From Adiantum capillus-veneris (lineage: Eukaryota; Streptophyta; Polypodiopsida; Polypodiales; Pteridaceae), in the NCBI GenBank assembly GCA_014529385.2, contig CM043962.1, positions 50,172,598-50,236,597 on the forward strand: 64,000 nt of DNA, read 5' to 3'. The notes beneath the pieces were generated by a model. That model was not told where the DNA came from. It saw only the letters and a list, made by a program, of their open reading frames with translations, and ran no database searches. The stretch's first letter is position 1. Every line of letters starts with the position of its first letter. A program made the position numbers and the translations under genes. Shown piece after piece: positions 1-10,701 of the stretch.

Positions 1-47
1 CTTATGTAGGAAAACCGAGTATTTCTCAGTGTTTTCCATACAATGCA

Positions 48-204
48 TAACATTATGAGCTTCTGCTCGAGAGGCACGACATACCTAGCTAGGTACGATT
101 GGGGGCAGGGGACCACCGGGTACCCCCCCGGGCCGGCGGTCCCCTGCCCCCAATTGTACCTAGCTAGGTATGCTGTGCCTCCCTCACAAAAGCTCATGAT
201 GTTG
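48..204. repeat. Long hairpin / foldback with 49-bp core arms
   Basis: Core arms at 71-119 and 133-181 match at 45 of 49 positions as an inverted repeat around a 13-base loop. If transcribed from the plus strand, two of the four differences would be G:U wobbles and two A-C mismatches. Weaker pairing extends outward to about 48 and 204, where left ATGAGCTT faces right AAGCTCAT. Each arm contains the smaller palindrome ACCTAGCTAGGT. It could be a microRNA or siRNA precursor, or a foldback element. No coding potential is evident. Confidence 0.85.
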
Positions 205-1330
205 AAGTAAGTCACAATGTGGGAAATATTGTGAGAATTTGTCAAAACTTCTTATGGATTGGTGTACAAGAGCAGTGGAAAATCATTGAGTAAAGCGACT
301 CGTGCTCGATTCTGTGAGCTTGCTGCTGCATTTTGAGGTGTAACTTCAAAGCCCGAGTAGGTAGGACCCAAGTAGTATATCTCAATGCCTCTTTGGAGCT
401 AAGGTAAATGCCAATATCAGCATCAAAACCATCATCGTTAGCTGCAATGTATTCGATGCAAAAATAATAAAAAGGAACCAGTATGAGCTTGCCAAAATTG
501 CGTACAAACATGGCTAGCATCAAACTCTCAACCTGCAATATGGTTTAGGGTTACAACAAAAACAAAACGTAACTATCGCTAGTTATATAGAGAAATGATT
601 TAGGGCTTATTGACTCGATGAAATTGTCAATAATGGCATATTTGCAAAAAAAAATCGAAGGAAAATGGTTAAAAATGGAAAAAGTGGCACTTGCGAGCCT
701 CCTAAGTGATGACTGAGAGATGGTCTACTCGACGGGCCACCACAATTGCACCATTGGGCAAGAGAAACTCTACAGCTAGGTTGAAGACATTCTCCACGAG
801 CTCTGCAAAGAATACACACTCTCCACAAGCTTTACAAAGAATACATTCCAAAGGAGATGTTGCTGATAACCAGCATTCAATTTGCCCCGTGTCAGTCCAT
901 CCACACGTCACACCCCTCTGAGCTGCCTTTTGAGGTCTATTAGGCTGGTGTGAGACATGGAGCCTAAAAAACGATGGATCACTCACAAGCTTTTGGAATG
1001 CAAAACATGATGCAATGAGTGTCCATAATACTAGTTTTGAATAATAGAAAAATAATGCTCCAAAAACGTGGGTAGGGAACTGCCCACTTGCCGTCCTCGG
1101 TGGTGACACCACCATATGGTAGTCCATGTGGATTTCCACATGGATTGTGTGCAACCCATAGTCCACATGCGATCCATCTGGACTGCCATGGATTTCCCTT
1201 TCCATGTTGGTAACCAAGGCCACATGGGATCGTTGTGTGGGTACCCTCGGTGTGGGACACCCACACGAGGGGTGAATTCCCTCTCGCCCTTGTGGTAGGG
1301 GTAGTTCATGCCATGCGTGGACGCCCATTG

Positions 1331-1379
<49 letters not shown>

Positions 1380-1457
1380 GGGTACGGGAGAGGGAGAGAG
1401 AGGGAGCTAGGGAGAGTGAAGGCGTGAGGTGAGAGAGAAAGAGAGAGGATGGGGGGC

Positions 1458-1495
<38 letters not shown>

Positions 1496-1558
1496 CTTCC
1501 CCTCTTAGCCTTCACAATAATCACAAACTTTGTTTATTAATACTGGCTTTGTACTCTT
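205..1558. other. Unassigned region with weak minus-strand reading frames and GA microsatellites
   Basis: A 98-codon minus-strand frame (538-242) begins right after an acceptor-like CATATTGCAG, so it may be an exon of an unrecognised gene. A second minus-strand frame (1328-702) ends in a stretch containing LPNGAIVVARRVDHL. I recognise no family in either. GA repeats fill about 1332-1376 and 1459-1491. The Arg-Glu repeat frames through them are microsatellite artefacts. Confidence 0.35.
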
Positions 1559-2135
1559 TTAAGGTTGGTTCAATTCCTCCATTTGTCGGTTTGGGGTTTC
1601 ATCTTGGTTTTTAATTCCCATTTTCTTAAGAAATTTTCCAACGTCTTTCCACATATGGGGCCTGGCTTTTAGTAGTTTGGCCATCGTTTGTGTACATTGT
1701 AGTGGTGTTGAAATGAGTTCTTGTAATCCTTGATAATTCATGACTTGCCTAAGTGTTCCTTGTTGAGATGGTAGAATCATGACACCAGGTAATCCTTCAT
1801 AAGGTCCTATATAAGAAGGCAACTTCCTAAAGATTTCCTTCCTACTATCTTCTGATTTCTTTGTACATGGTCACTATACATGGATTGTATGTCAACATTT
1901 ACCATTCATTTGTCAAAGTTGACTTCAACAATTAATGCTGACCCCATTCTTGATTCTTGTCCCTAGCCTTCCTAACTAAATCCCATAGTTCTTTAGACCA
2001 ATTGTCTTTGACATCTGGCACATTAGGTGTTATCTTGTAGGCCGAATCATCCATTGTGTTTTTTGCCACTTGATTTGTCAAGTCCTTTTGACATGCATCT
2101 ACATGTTCACCCCCTTGAAAATTTTTAAGCTCTTT
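1559..2135 (-). pseudogene. Fragment of a Ty3/gypsy gag-protease linker
   Basis: Read on the minus strand, the fragment includes VPDVKDNWSKELWDLVRKA and then STPLQCTQTMAKLLKARPHMW. These line up with the segment between gag and protease of the gypsy element at 60.2-60.8 kb, which has IPFVEEDWPGHLWEKVREI and STHIQCTLTLGELLKLRPYLW in the same order. The match is clear by eye but diverged, so this is a related family member rather than a recent copy. Stops separate the two blocks. No LTR is visible beside it. Confidence 0.6.
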
Positions 2136-3588
2136 TTCCTTGCCTCATTCATTTGTTGTTTCTTGTCGATTTTAACTTGCTGCTAATATTTCCTTGCTTA
2201 TATGCCTAAATAGCTTATTCTTGGCTCTATAAGTTCCTTCTCAACTTGAGCAACCATGGAACTATCATTGAAGTGAATTTTGAGCCATTTTGTGCTATTT
2301 CTAGGCTATTTTTGACCATGTTATGGCTATTTTTAGCCATTTTGACTCAAAATGTCCCCTTTTATCAATAAAATGTCCAAACAAACTAGGAAAAAAACCT
2401 AAATTTATGGAAAAATCCCATTGGCTCAAATTTCATGTGAAACTCATTTTTACACTTGGAAAACATTTTGGAAACATCATTTACGATCGCGCACGAAACC
2501 TGCTTTTTTTTACGAAGATCGTCCGCATTGAATTTTCTAGGCAAAATGAGTGTGTCACTTCGAAACACTTTAAATTTGTACATTACTAAAGCAAATTAGG
2601 TATGTTTTAATATGATAAAACATGCAATGGTGCCACGTCCTGGGCCTTGCTTGCCCGACAAGGTATGCACATGCCTGCAATCGTGGCATCTGTTTTTGCA
2701 TATATCACCCTATGTACATTGTATCATTTGGTTCCACACATCAAAAGCATTAATATTGAGGTGGATATTTTTAGTTTCACATTACATATGTACCACATCA
2801 CGACACCGCGAGGACAAGCATACTAATGGGAGCAGTACCACTGCGCGCAGACAAGAGAAGTAGGCGTCACCCGATTTGAATGAACCGGTTGTTGCCGACA
2901 AGACTAGTTTTTGAGTTGTGAATTTTTGTAGTGTCATCACTTGTGTGACTCAAACAAGTTATAACGGTGCCGCTATGCCACTATTTGAGATAATCACTGA
3001 ACGACCTATCTTTTTGTTTTGAGATAATCAAAGACGCTCACAAGGGGCCTGCTCTTTTGGTTGTGAATACTATGAAAATCTCTAATTGTTTATTGCTATC
3101 TATTATCGTGTTTTGTAGACAAAAGGTCCAAATTCAATTGGAGCATGAAGAGAGAGGAGGCCGGGGGGGAGGGGGGGTTGTATTTAAATTATTACCGTGA
3201 ATATTTTTGCGATTATTATCGTGGTGTTTACCTTAGCTATTGCCGCTACTATTACCGTCTTTATTCTTGTGGCAAAATTTAGCACCTAAACTTTCAAACT
3301 CTGGCTTAAACATTCCCCCCCCCCTCCCCCTCTCAAATTTTGGTGTTTCCCTCCTCTCAATAAAAATTAAAGAATATTATATGAAATTTTTAATTTTAAA
3401 AAAAGATATGAAAACATGAAACAATAGTTAGCTATCTAAGATTACACTTGGTTATAGCTAAACTAATCAGTGTTACTTGATTAACATAATTGAGCATGTT
3501 CACAAAATATGAGAGAGGAAGAGGGGGAAGAGAGAGGTGAATGGATTACATGACCAAAAATTTTCATAACTTAAAGTATGCAAAATGT
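2136..3588. other. No gene recognised; AT-rich intergenic sequence
   Basis: I see no supported gene. Short frames at 2323-2589 and 2612-2863 have no recognisable motif. Around 3180-3290 there are repeated short ATTATTACCG and GATTATTATCG words, followed by a C-run near 3312-3333. Both are low complexity. Confidence 0.5.
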
Positions 3589-6092
3589 TTATGAATCATC
3601 TTTCAAAAGATCCCTACAAGAAGCATCATCCAATTCTAAGCCCATGGCTCCTAAATCAATAAAGAGAGGAAACCGAATTGTCGTTTGTGGATGCGTTGGC
3701 TTCATCATCTTCGAACTCGTCATCCTCCATCTCATCACTTCATCATCATGACAATCATCCTTGCTAAGACTTGCCACTGCCGGACTTGATTCATTGACCT
3801 CCCTCTCCTCTGTCTCCACCTCATCCAAAGTAGGAGGTGGAAGAGGGTCGAAGATGGTCTCCACTTCATTAGTGGAAATAATGGTTCTCCCTCAAGGTGT
3901 TACGGGAATTACGAACCAAAGTTTTGGTTGGTGGATTGCTAGGATATAGGTGACCTATAGAAAGGAAGCTCAAAGTGAGTAACATTGGTATAATTAATGT
4001 TGCAAGAAAATAAGAATAAAAAAGGTAGTCACTCACCTCCTCACAATTGCGTGGTAGAACTAAATTGTCATACCTCCCTGTGTGATGCACACTAGAGTCC
4101 ACCATGTAGAGGCCATTCTCATGTCATCTAGACACATTTGCAAACCACTTGCACTCGAAAATGAAGGTATGAAAGGTTCTAAAATTAACCTTTACTATCC
4201 TTTCAATAGTTCCACAGTACCTGGCTTCATCACCATTTGTGTCAAAGCTGCCCATGATGCCACAATCCATGGTGGTTCTACGCTGATCAATGTGGCGTGT
4301 ATGAAAGTGATGACCCTTTGACCCCATAGAGCTAAAGGAAAGGCACTACAAAATAGGAAAATATGTTTTATCAAATACAAAGATAAAATCAAGAAAAAAA
4401 ATTACAATATGGTTTAGGTATATGAGTACTCTACCTTTGGTACACAACCTTGTGCATACTCACATTTTTTGTTGGTGATGTCTTCTTCGCACTCTTTGCT
4501 TCGGTCATTCTCTCATGAATCCACTCCGCACTAATGAGATCTGGGAAACATGCAAGGTGTCTAGGCACTGGGGGTGCTCTCCTTCCTCCATGTGCTTGTT
4601 TCCATGCTTCTCTTTTCTTGCAAACGCCTTGCCTTTTCCATTGTCCACAAATCCACCCGCTTGGTCATAACCTTTGCATTGAGAATACAAAAGTTATTGA
4701 CCACTCGGGATAGATTCATTTCCATGTTAAATAGTTTTCCCTTTCCACTTGGAACTTGTGAAGTCATCCTTGAATCTTCCTCGTCTGACCACATGCGAGG
4801 AATTGAAGGATCAACTTGTGCCAAATACTATGAGATGTAAACAAATGCCTCTTGCATGATCCACCCTTTGGCCATACATGCCTCTGGTTGAGATCGTAGA
4901 TGCACAAAATCTTTGAGAGTCTTTAAAAACCTCTCTAAGAAGAACATCCATCGTGCATGCACTACTCCACATATAGTGATCTCCTCCACCATGTGAACCA
5001 AGAGGTAGATTTGACTAAGAAGGACCGATTGAGGAAATGCATCCTCCATGGCACACACACTTTCTGTTGCAAGTGTTTGAGCAACAGGGATAACATCTAT
5101 TTCAATTTCCTTAGAGCTTACAAATATGCAAGAAAACACACAAGGATATGCTAAGTGCTAGTTGAGATTATTGTGTACATAAAAAAATGTAGTTGAGTGG
5201 AGTCTTATGGTGTACCTTACTAGCTCACCAAGTTTGAAAATAGCATCCCTGACTTTCTTGTCTTGACATATACACATACTCACCTGCAGAATGAACTATA
5301 ATGTAAATTAGGAAAAGAGAAAGTGAGAGAAAGTCATACACACAAACTATAGATAAAATAGGGAGAGGGACATTACCTGAAGCATCTTTTTCCAATCATG
5401 GGACTTCAACCCATACAATTGAACGCTTCCACCCTTCTTCGCTTTTGTGAAAGCTCCCTTTAGCGACCTCATGTATCCTATTGGTGTGCGAATAGAAGCA
5501 ATGGTATCCTTCACTTTGTCTAATTCTTCTTTGGCTAGCATCCATGGTGCTTTAGGAAGCACAATTTTTAGGAAGCATCTTTTGCCAATCATGGGACTTC
5601 AACCCATACAATTGAATGCTTCCATCCTTATTCATTTTAGCGACCTCATGTATCCTGTTGGTATGCAAATAGAAGCAATGGTACCCTTCACTTTGTCTAA
5701 TTCCTCTTTGGCTAGCATCCATTGTGCTTTAGGAAGGACAATCTTTCCATTGGGGGCATGACCTGGAGTAGTGGAGGCAAGGAGACGTTTCAAGACCCTC
5801 AAATCCTCTCTCACACCAGCACACCACCATCGAACACACCACCATCGGACACAGACCAATGGGGAACCTCCTCAAGCGAGGGGTGAGTGGCGCTCCCATC
5901 TCTTCGAACGCTTTTTTGAGGATGCCAAAGCCCTTTGTTCTCCACATGCTCCAATGCAATGCGTCTCAAGCGAGGGATTACCCTTTTGCACTTGGCGCAA
6001 GGACAAAGGAGTTTTTCCTTGAGCCATTGATCGCGTTTAGGGCTTCCAAGGGGGCCATGATCATTCCAATCGACGTTCTGCACATGCAACAA
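3589..6092 (-). pseudogene. Decayed CACTA (En/Spm) transposase
   Basis: Read from right to left, the fragments follow the order of a plant CACTA transposase. At 6092-5811 there is a transposase-associated-like segment with LCPCAKCK and EHVENKGL. At 5760-5381 there is the C-terminal Tnp2 signature, with YGLKSHDWKKMLQ. At 5139-4828 there is a good DUF4218-like block (CAMEDAFPQ, then VVHARWMFFLER and AKGWIMQEAFVYIS). At 4327-4124 there is a DUF4216-like block (HHFHTRHIDQRRTT, FECKWFANVSR). A short acidic tail at 3864-3589 may be its C-terminus. The parts lie in different frames with stops between them, so the gene is dead. The catalytic part of Tnp2 is missing. I could not find convincing CACTA termini in the correct orientation. 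Confidence 0.8.
5381..5760. repeat. Tandem duplication of about 190 bp inside the CACTA remnant
   Basis: The segment beginning AGCATCTTTT at 5381 is repeated from 5574, and both copies end near a run reading TGCTTTAGGAAG. The two copies differ by scattered substitutions and one deletion in the second. On the minus strand both encode the stretch before the KSHDW motif. The copy is local to this decayed gene. Confidence 0.85.
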
Positions 6093-6760
6093 ACTTTTTA
6101 TTTAGTCATATGTGCGCTAAAAAATAAACAATCAATTAGGAAGAAATTGTATATTTCAATAAAAAAAAGATATGACTATAAATTCAAAGAGAATAAAGTG
6201 CAATGAGTGCTATAATTTTTTATAAATAAAGTACAATCGGTATGCGTACTAAATGGGTTAATTTTTTAATCGCAAATATCTAAAAGTACTTTAAAAATGC
6301 ACTTATAAAACATCTAAAAGTACTTTAAAAATGCACTTATAAAACATCTAAAAGCACTACAAAAATAAGTACTCATAAAAAAAATAGAAGTCTTTACCAT
6401 CAAAAAGCTCAAAAGGCTAAAAAAGAAAATTATTGATATCTAAGGGTGGGAGGGCAGGGGGGAGGGTTTGTACCCCCCCCCCCCCCCCTCTGTTACCTCG
6501 GATATGTTTGTATACATTTGAAATGACGTTCCGTGGAAATACTTGCGATAATGGACGCGATAATGCCTGGCGCCTAAAAAAGGAGGAAGGGTAGAGTATG
6601 TCGCGTTTTTGCGGCATACTCTGCTATCTTCCTCTCCGCCATCATGCTTGCTTCAAGCTCCCTCCTCCCTAGTCCACCTCCCACACCCTCACTATCTCTC
6701 TCTCTTGTCCATCTCTCTCCACCTTCTCCCTCACACAAACACAACAACAACACAACACCA
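6093..6760. other. AT-rich spacer with small tandem repeats
   Basis: A unit reading CATCTAAAAGTACTTTAAAA is repeated in tandem, with variation, around 6270-6360. A C-run lies at about 6473-6488. The reading frames at 6417-6892 are short, low in complexity and not supported as genes. Confidence 0.5.
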
Positions 6761-6968
6761 CACACACACACACACACACACACACTCGGTTCAAGGAGAA
6801 TATTCGGTTCGTTTGTGACGAAGTCATCGAAGGGGGTTTACCGCGTTTGTCTTTGGACGCTCAATCTAACGGACAACCTTTCTACAACCTAAGGTAATCA
6901 CAAAACACATTCCCTCCCCTTTCCCTATTGTATTATACTCCACACACACACACAAACACGCACATGCG

Positions 6969-7005
<37 letters not shown>

Positions 7006-7188
7006 TTACATGCATAAATGAAAAAACAAAGTGAAAAAGAGAGAGAGAGAGAGGCATACCTCATCCATTTGGCGTTGGTTGTTTAGTGATGTATATGCAA
7101 TCCTCTTGCGCATTTTTGTATGTAAGCTTTGTTTGCAAATGAATGTGCGTGGTAGATTTGTTAGGAAATGGATTATGAGAGAAAGAGG

Positions 7189-7281
<93 letters not shown>

Positions 7282-7517
7282 GAGGGAGATGAAGGGAGAA
7301 ATAGAGAAAGAGAGAGAGGGGAAAAGAGGAAAGAGAGAAAGAGGGAGAGAGAGAGAGATAAATAGATGGAGAGAGAAAGAGAAAGAGAGAGAGGGAAAGA
7401 GGGAGAGAGAGATAGAGAAAGAGAAAGAGGGAAATAGAGATAGATAGAGAGAGGGAAAGAGAGAGAGAAAGAGGGAGAGGGAAAGAGATAGATAGATAGA
7501 GAGAAAGAGAGGGAAAA

Positions 7518-7582
<65 letters not shown>

Positions 7583-7740
7583 GAAAGATAGAGAGACAGA
7601 GAAAGAGAGAGAGAGAGAAAGAGGGAGAGACAAAAATAGAGAAAGAGAGAGAGAGATAGATAGATAGAGAGAGGGAAAGAGAAGGAGAGAGAGAGAGATA
7701 GATAGAGAGAGGGAAAGAGAAGGAGAGAGAGGAAGATAAA
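6757..7740. repeat. Microsatellite block: (CA)n, (TA)n and long GA-rich tract
   Basis: CA repeats occupy about 6761-6785 and 6976-7005. A TA repeat lies at about 7194-7240 and is followed directly by a nearly 500-bp purine-only tract of GA with GGGA and GATA interruptions, to about 7735. The long Ser-Leu and Arg-Glu frames across it are artefacts of the repeat and not genes. Confidence 0.95.
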
Positions 7741-7937
7741 GAGCAATGGCCGTTGTAGGTGAAGCAACCATTTTGTGGTATGCGCAGTGCGGATATGCTT
7801 CTGCTTCTGTAGAGTGCTTTGAAAAAGACTTCTTTACGTGAAGCTGATGAAATTCACAAGTTATTTTCTACTCTCTTCTCCTTACCTTCTCTATCTTTCT
7901 CTCTTCCTCCTATCTCTTTCTCCCCACGGACGCGGCA

Positions 7938-8141
7938 TTAGGTTGGACTACTTTTAATGGTACCGTACCTCAGAATGGAGGCAAGCATACAATGTGCACA
8001 ATAATCCTTCGAACAAGGACTGTTGTGAAGAGATGCTGTGCAAGAAGCACAATAGAGAATCTCTTCCTCAAAGCACTCTACAGAAGCAAGAGCACTCTCG
8101 CATTGTGCACAACATAAAACGATGGCTACATTTACAATCAT
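7938..8141 (-). pseudogene. B-box-type zinc finger fragment
   Basis: The 67-codon minus-strand frame contains cysteines and a histidine spaced C-X2-C-X8-C-X7-C-X2-C-X4-H-X8-C. This is the plant B-box (BBX/CONSTANS-like) spacing, except that the last ligand is Cys instead of His. B-box proteins are zinc-binding transcriptional regulators. Nothing else of such a protein (second B-box, CCT domain) is joined in frame, so this is probably a captured or decayed fragment. A related, frameshifted piece lies in the opposite orientation at about 7770-7862. Confidence 0.5.
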
Positions 8142-8548
8142 AGCTCTTTATCTCTACTCAAAAGGATGGCGACATTTACGTAATTGTATATATTTTTTGT
8201 GTGTACATATATATTTTTTTATGCATGTATGTAGGCACGAAGTATAGGAGCATAGCACCCAAAGGTTAGACGTTTCCTCTTGGGTATAGTTCTTTTTTAA
8301 TCGTGGTGCTCGGGTCATTGATCCACTCATGCATATATTACCGCCGCAACGTACCTTTGGTTTTACCACGATTGAAACTGTGATGATATCTAAAGAGGTA
8401 TCACTTGACCTTTGACACTACTGGCCTCTACTTAGGTCTACTAGTATGTATATGTATCTACGTGCTTGTGTGCATATATACTTGTGTACATATGTATAGA
8501 TGAGTGAGTAGGGGGGAGAGCTAAAAATCTCATATTTCTCTTTGTAAT
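8142..8548. other. No gene recognised
   Basis: AT-rich sequence with short TATA and GTGT runs. The minus-strand frame at 8154-8369 shows no motif I recognise. Confidence 0.4.
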
Positions 8549-8550
8549 GT

Positions 8551-9399
8551 AGATGTCAAACAAGAGACCACCTGGTGGGGATTAGTTATCTGGCTCTTCT
8601 TTTGGTTGGTTCACATCCCAGGTGGGCTCCAACCCGGGGTGGACATCGCCTCCAGTCGATCCGAGTCTTGAGGCGGTGAGAACAAGCAAAGAAATAAGGA
8701 TAATTTCTGGCTAGTTAACCCTAAACCATTGGTGTCATAGGTTTATTTTTGTTAATTGCAGGCATGGCCATCCTCCACCTGCTCTACTCAGGTTCCTCCC
8801 CACCGATCGTAGATCCACATCTACAACGGGCTATCTCTTTAAGAGACAAGTACCTCCGTTCCACGGAGGGATTGTTTGGCCGCTACACTCCACAGCAGCT
8901 TGTGACCTACGGTCTTTCTCCACAGTCCACACCATGGGGGAGTCAGGGAGGGACTCCTTACATCCAGAGCCTCGCACTGATGGCACCTCAGTCTATGGCC
9001 CCTTCTTATCGTCCTACTCCCCTTCCATCGCAATGTCCCACTCCCATGGTGTCGCATGGTCCCACTCCCATGGCATCACAGGGTGCCATGCCACTTTATT
9101 CCACTCCTGCTTTGCCAGAACACCGTCGATGCACTTCTTCTAGCGGCGCGCATCGATGCTTGTCTCAAGGAAGCGAGCACCTAGAGAGACGAAGCGACGT
9201 GAGATCTTCTGACTTTGCTTGTTTTAGTAGTGGCAGGGGAATGGAGTCCCTTATTTCAAAGCATGCTGCCCCTGACGTAGAGAACGAGGATACTGATGCA
9301 CCCATGCCAGACACGCATCGGTGCTACTACAAGGTAAAATATGGCGGGGAGGTGGACTTCGGTATAGCACATGGCAAGGCATTTCGATGCCATCTTTAG
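8551..9399 (+). pseudogene. Unassigned gene fragment with Pro/Thr/Ser-rich repeats
   Basis: An ATG at 8551 opens a short frame that has a TAG after ten codons (8581-8583). The same frame then continues with GSNPGWTSPPVDPSLEA before a donor-like GTGAGA. After an acceptor-like TTAATTGCAG at 8752-8761 a 210-codon frame follows, with a central low-complexity stretch (PTPLPSQCPTPM, then HGPTPMASQGAMP). The C-terminus contains CYYKVKYGGEVDFGIAHGKAF. I do not recognise the family. It might be an accessory protein of a DNA transposon. The two putative exons do not join in a clean phase as I read them, so the model is uncertain. Confidence 0.3.
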
Positions 9400-10608
9400 A
9401 TTCTTATACACTCGACGTATAAGAATTGTTTTGTAAAGTTTAGAGACTAACTGCCCAATCATGCACGCTACATTGAGGACCTGTTGTGTGCTAGATTTCT
9501 TAATGTCCCTGAAAAACGTGTTTCACAAAAGTAGTTGAAGGCTACATAAAAACATTTTTGAAAAACAAGCAGTCGAGTGTACGGTGCACATCAGCCAACC
9601 AAGTTAGAGATCCAGATAGGAGCTATTGCGGTGGAAACATGGCAGATGTGGAGTGGGAGTGGGCAATGCAAGAAAAGAGTGATTAGGCTGCAACGGGCTC
9701 ATCCTACAGACAACAACACGAAGCTCACGCCAGACAAACTCCCACGCACTATGGCTCGGGAGGCAAAGCAGCTTGGAAGGACAAATATGTAAGAGTGATT
9801 AAATTGCAACCTAAATCAGTGTTTATAAAGATTATACTTGATGATTTGTTATTGTTATTGCTAACTTAGGAAAATATCACTCTTACTCGACCAACCAGAG
9901 AGATGGTCAAGTATTGGGAGCGGCATATAGAATTTGATACTTGAGGATGATTGTTCAAGAACGACCACATCTCTCGCGAGAAATTCGACGCAATTATTTG
10001 ATCACTACAAGCGGCAAGTTTAAAACAAATAATTTTGTATCAATTGTTTTGAGCTGTTGATATTGTTTAATTTGGTTTGGGTTTATATAGAGTCAAGGTG
10101 ATCAAACGTACGTGCCTCTGGACAAGGACAAGGACGACGAGCATTAGATAGAAAAATATTTGTTCAAACTTTTGTAAAGTCCCAATGTGCCGCACAATGT
10201 ATATAAAACTATTTTCATTTTATTTGTAACTTTTTTAAGTAGTTGATCCTCTGCACATTAAATTTTCAAGGTAAAGTAAATTCAATTTCAATTTTTTGTA
10301 TACTCTTTCAAAAACAATTGATGTTTCCTTGTTTTATGTAGGTAAAAAATAAAGGTGCTCAAAATTGGGTGGCCCAAATGAGCACCTTTAGTTTTTAATT
10401 AAATAGGCATTTAGCCATAATTAGCACATTAATATGAGCGGCAATTGACGTGGTAATAGCTGCAAGTATATTATCACAGTTATTATCATGATTATTGCTT
10501 TCAAACCACTACCGCGATTTGAGCCGCGGTTATTGCCGCGTACGTAATATTTTCTCTTTCTATTTTCCTTTGTTTTTCTGCATCAATGCTAGTGGTTATA
10601 GACTCCTC

Positions 10609-10611
<3 letters not shown>
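9400..10611. other. No gene recognised; AT-rich spacer with one foldback
   Basis: A short frame at 9577-9792 has no known motif. At 10350-10390 a small foldback has perfect 11-base arms TAAAGGTGCTC and GAGCACCTTTA. It resembles the GC-rich foldbacks in the transposon intron at 21.8-23.3 kb. Confidence 0.5.

Positions 10612-10697
<86 letters not shown>
10612..10697. repeat. (AG)n microsatellite
   Basis: An uninterrupted AG dinucleotide run of about 43 units. It produces artefactual Arg-Glu and Ser-Leu frames on both strands. Confidence 0.97.

Positions 10698-10701
<4 letters not shown>

Noticed and set aside
702-1328. 208-codon minus-strand frame as a gene
   Set aside because: No recognisable motif except a plausible C-terminal stretch, and its N-terminal half overlaps other open frames on both strands. 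Kept only as an unassigned region.
4345-6366. CACTACAAAA at about 4346 and 6351 as CACTA element termini
   Set aside because: Both face the same way, no TAGTG partner with a 3-bp duplication was seen, and one lies between the DUF4216-like and DUF4218-like parts.
7006-7771. Long Ser-Leu or Arg-Glu repeat reading frames (also at 1235-1614, 10501-10851, 20048-20268, 21447-21830, 22214-22650, 22908-23162, 36744-37123 and 39126-39442)
   Set aside because: They are translations of CT/GA or CA/GT microsatellites, open in several frames at once, with no flanking domain.
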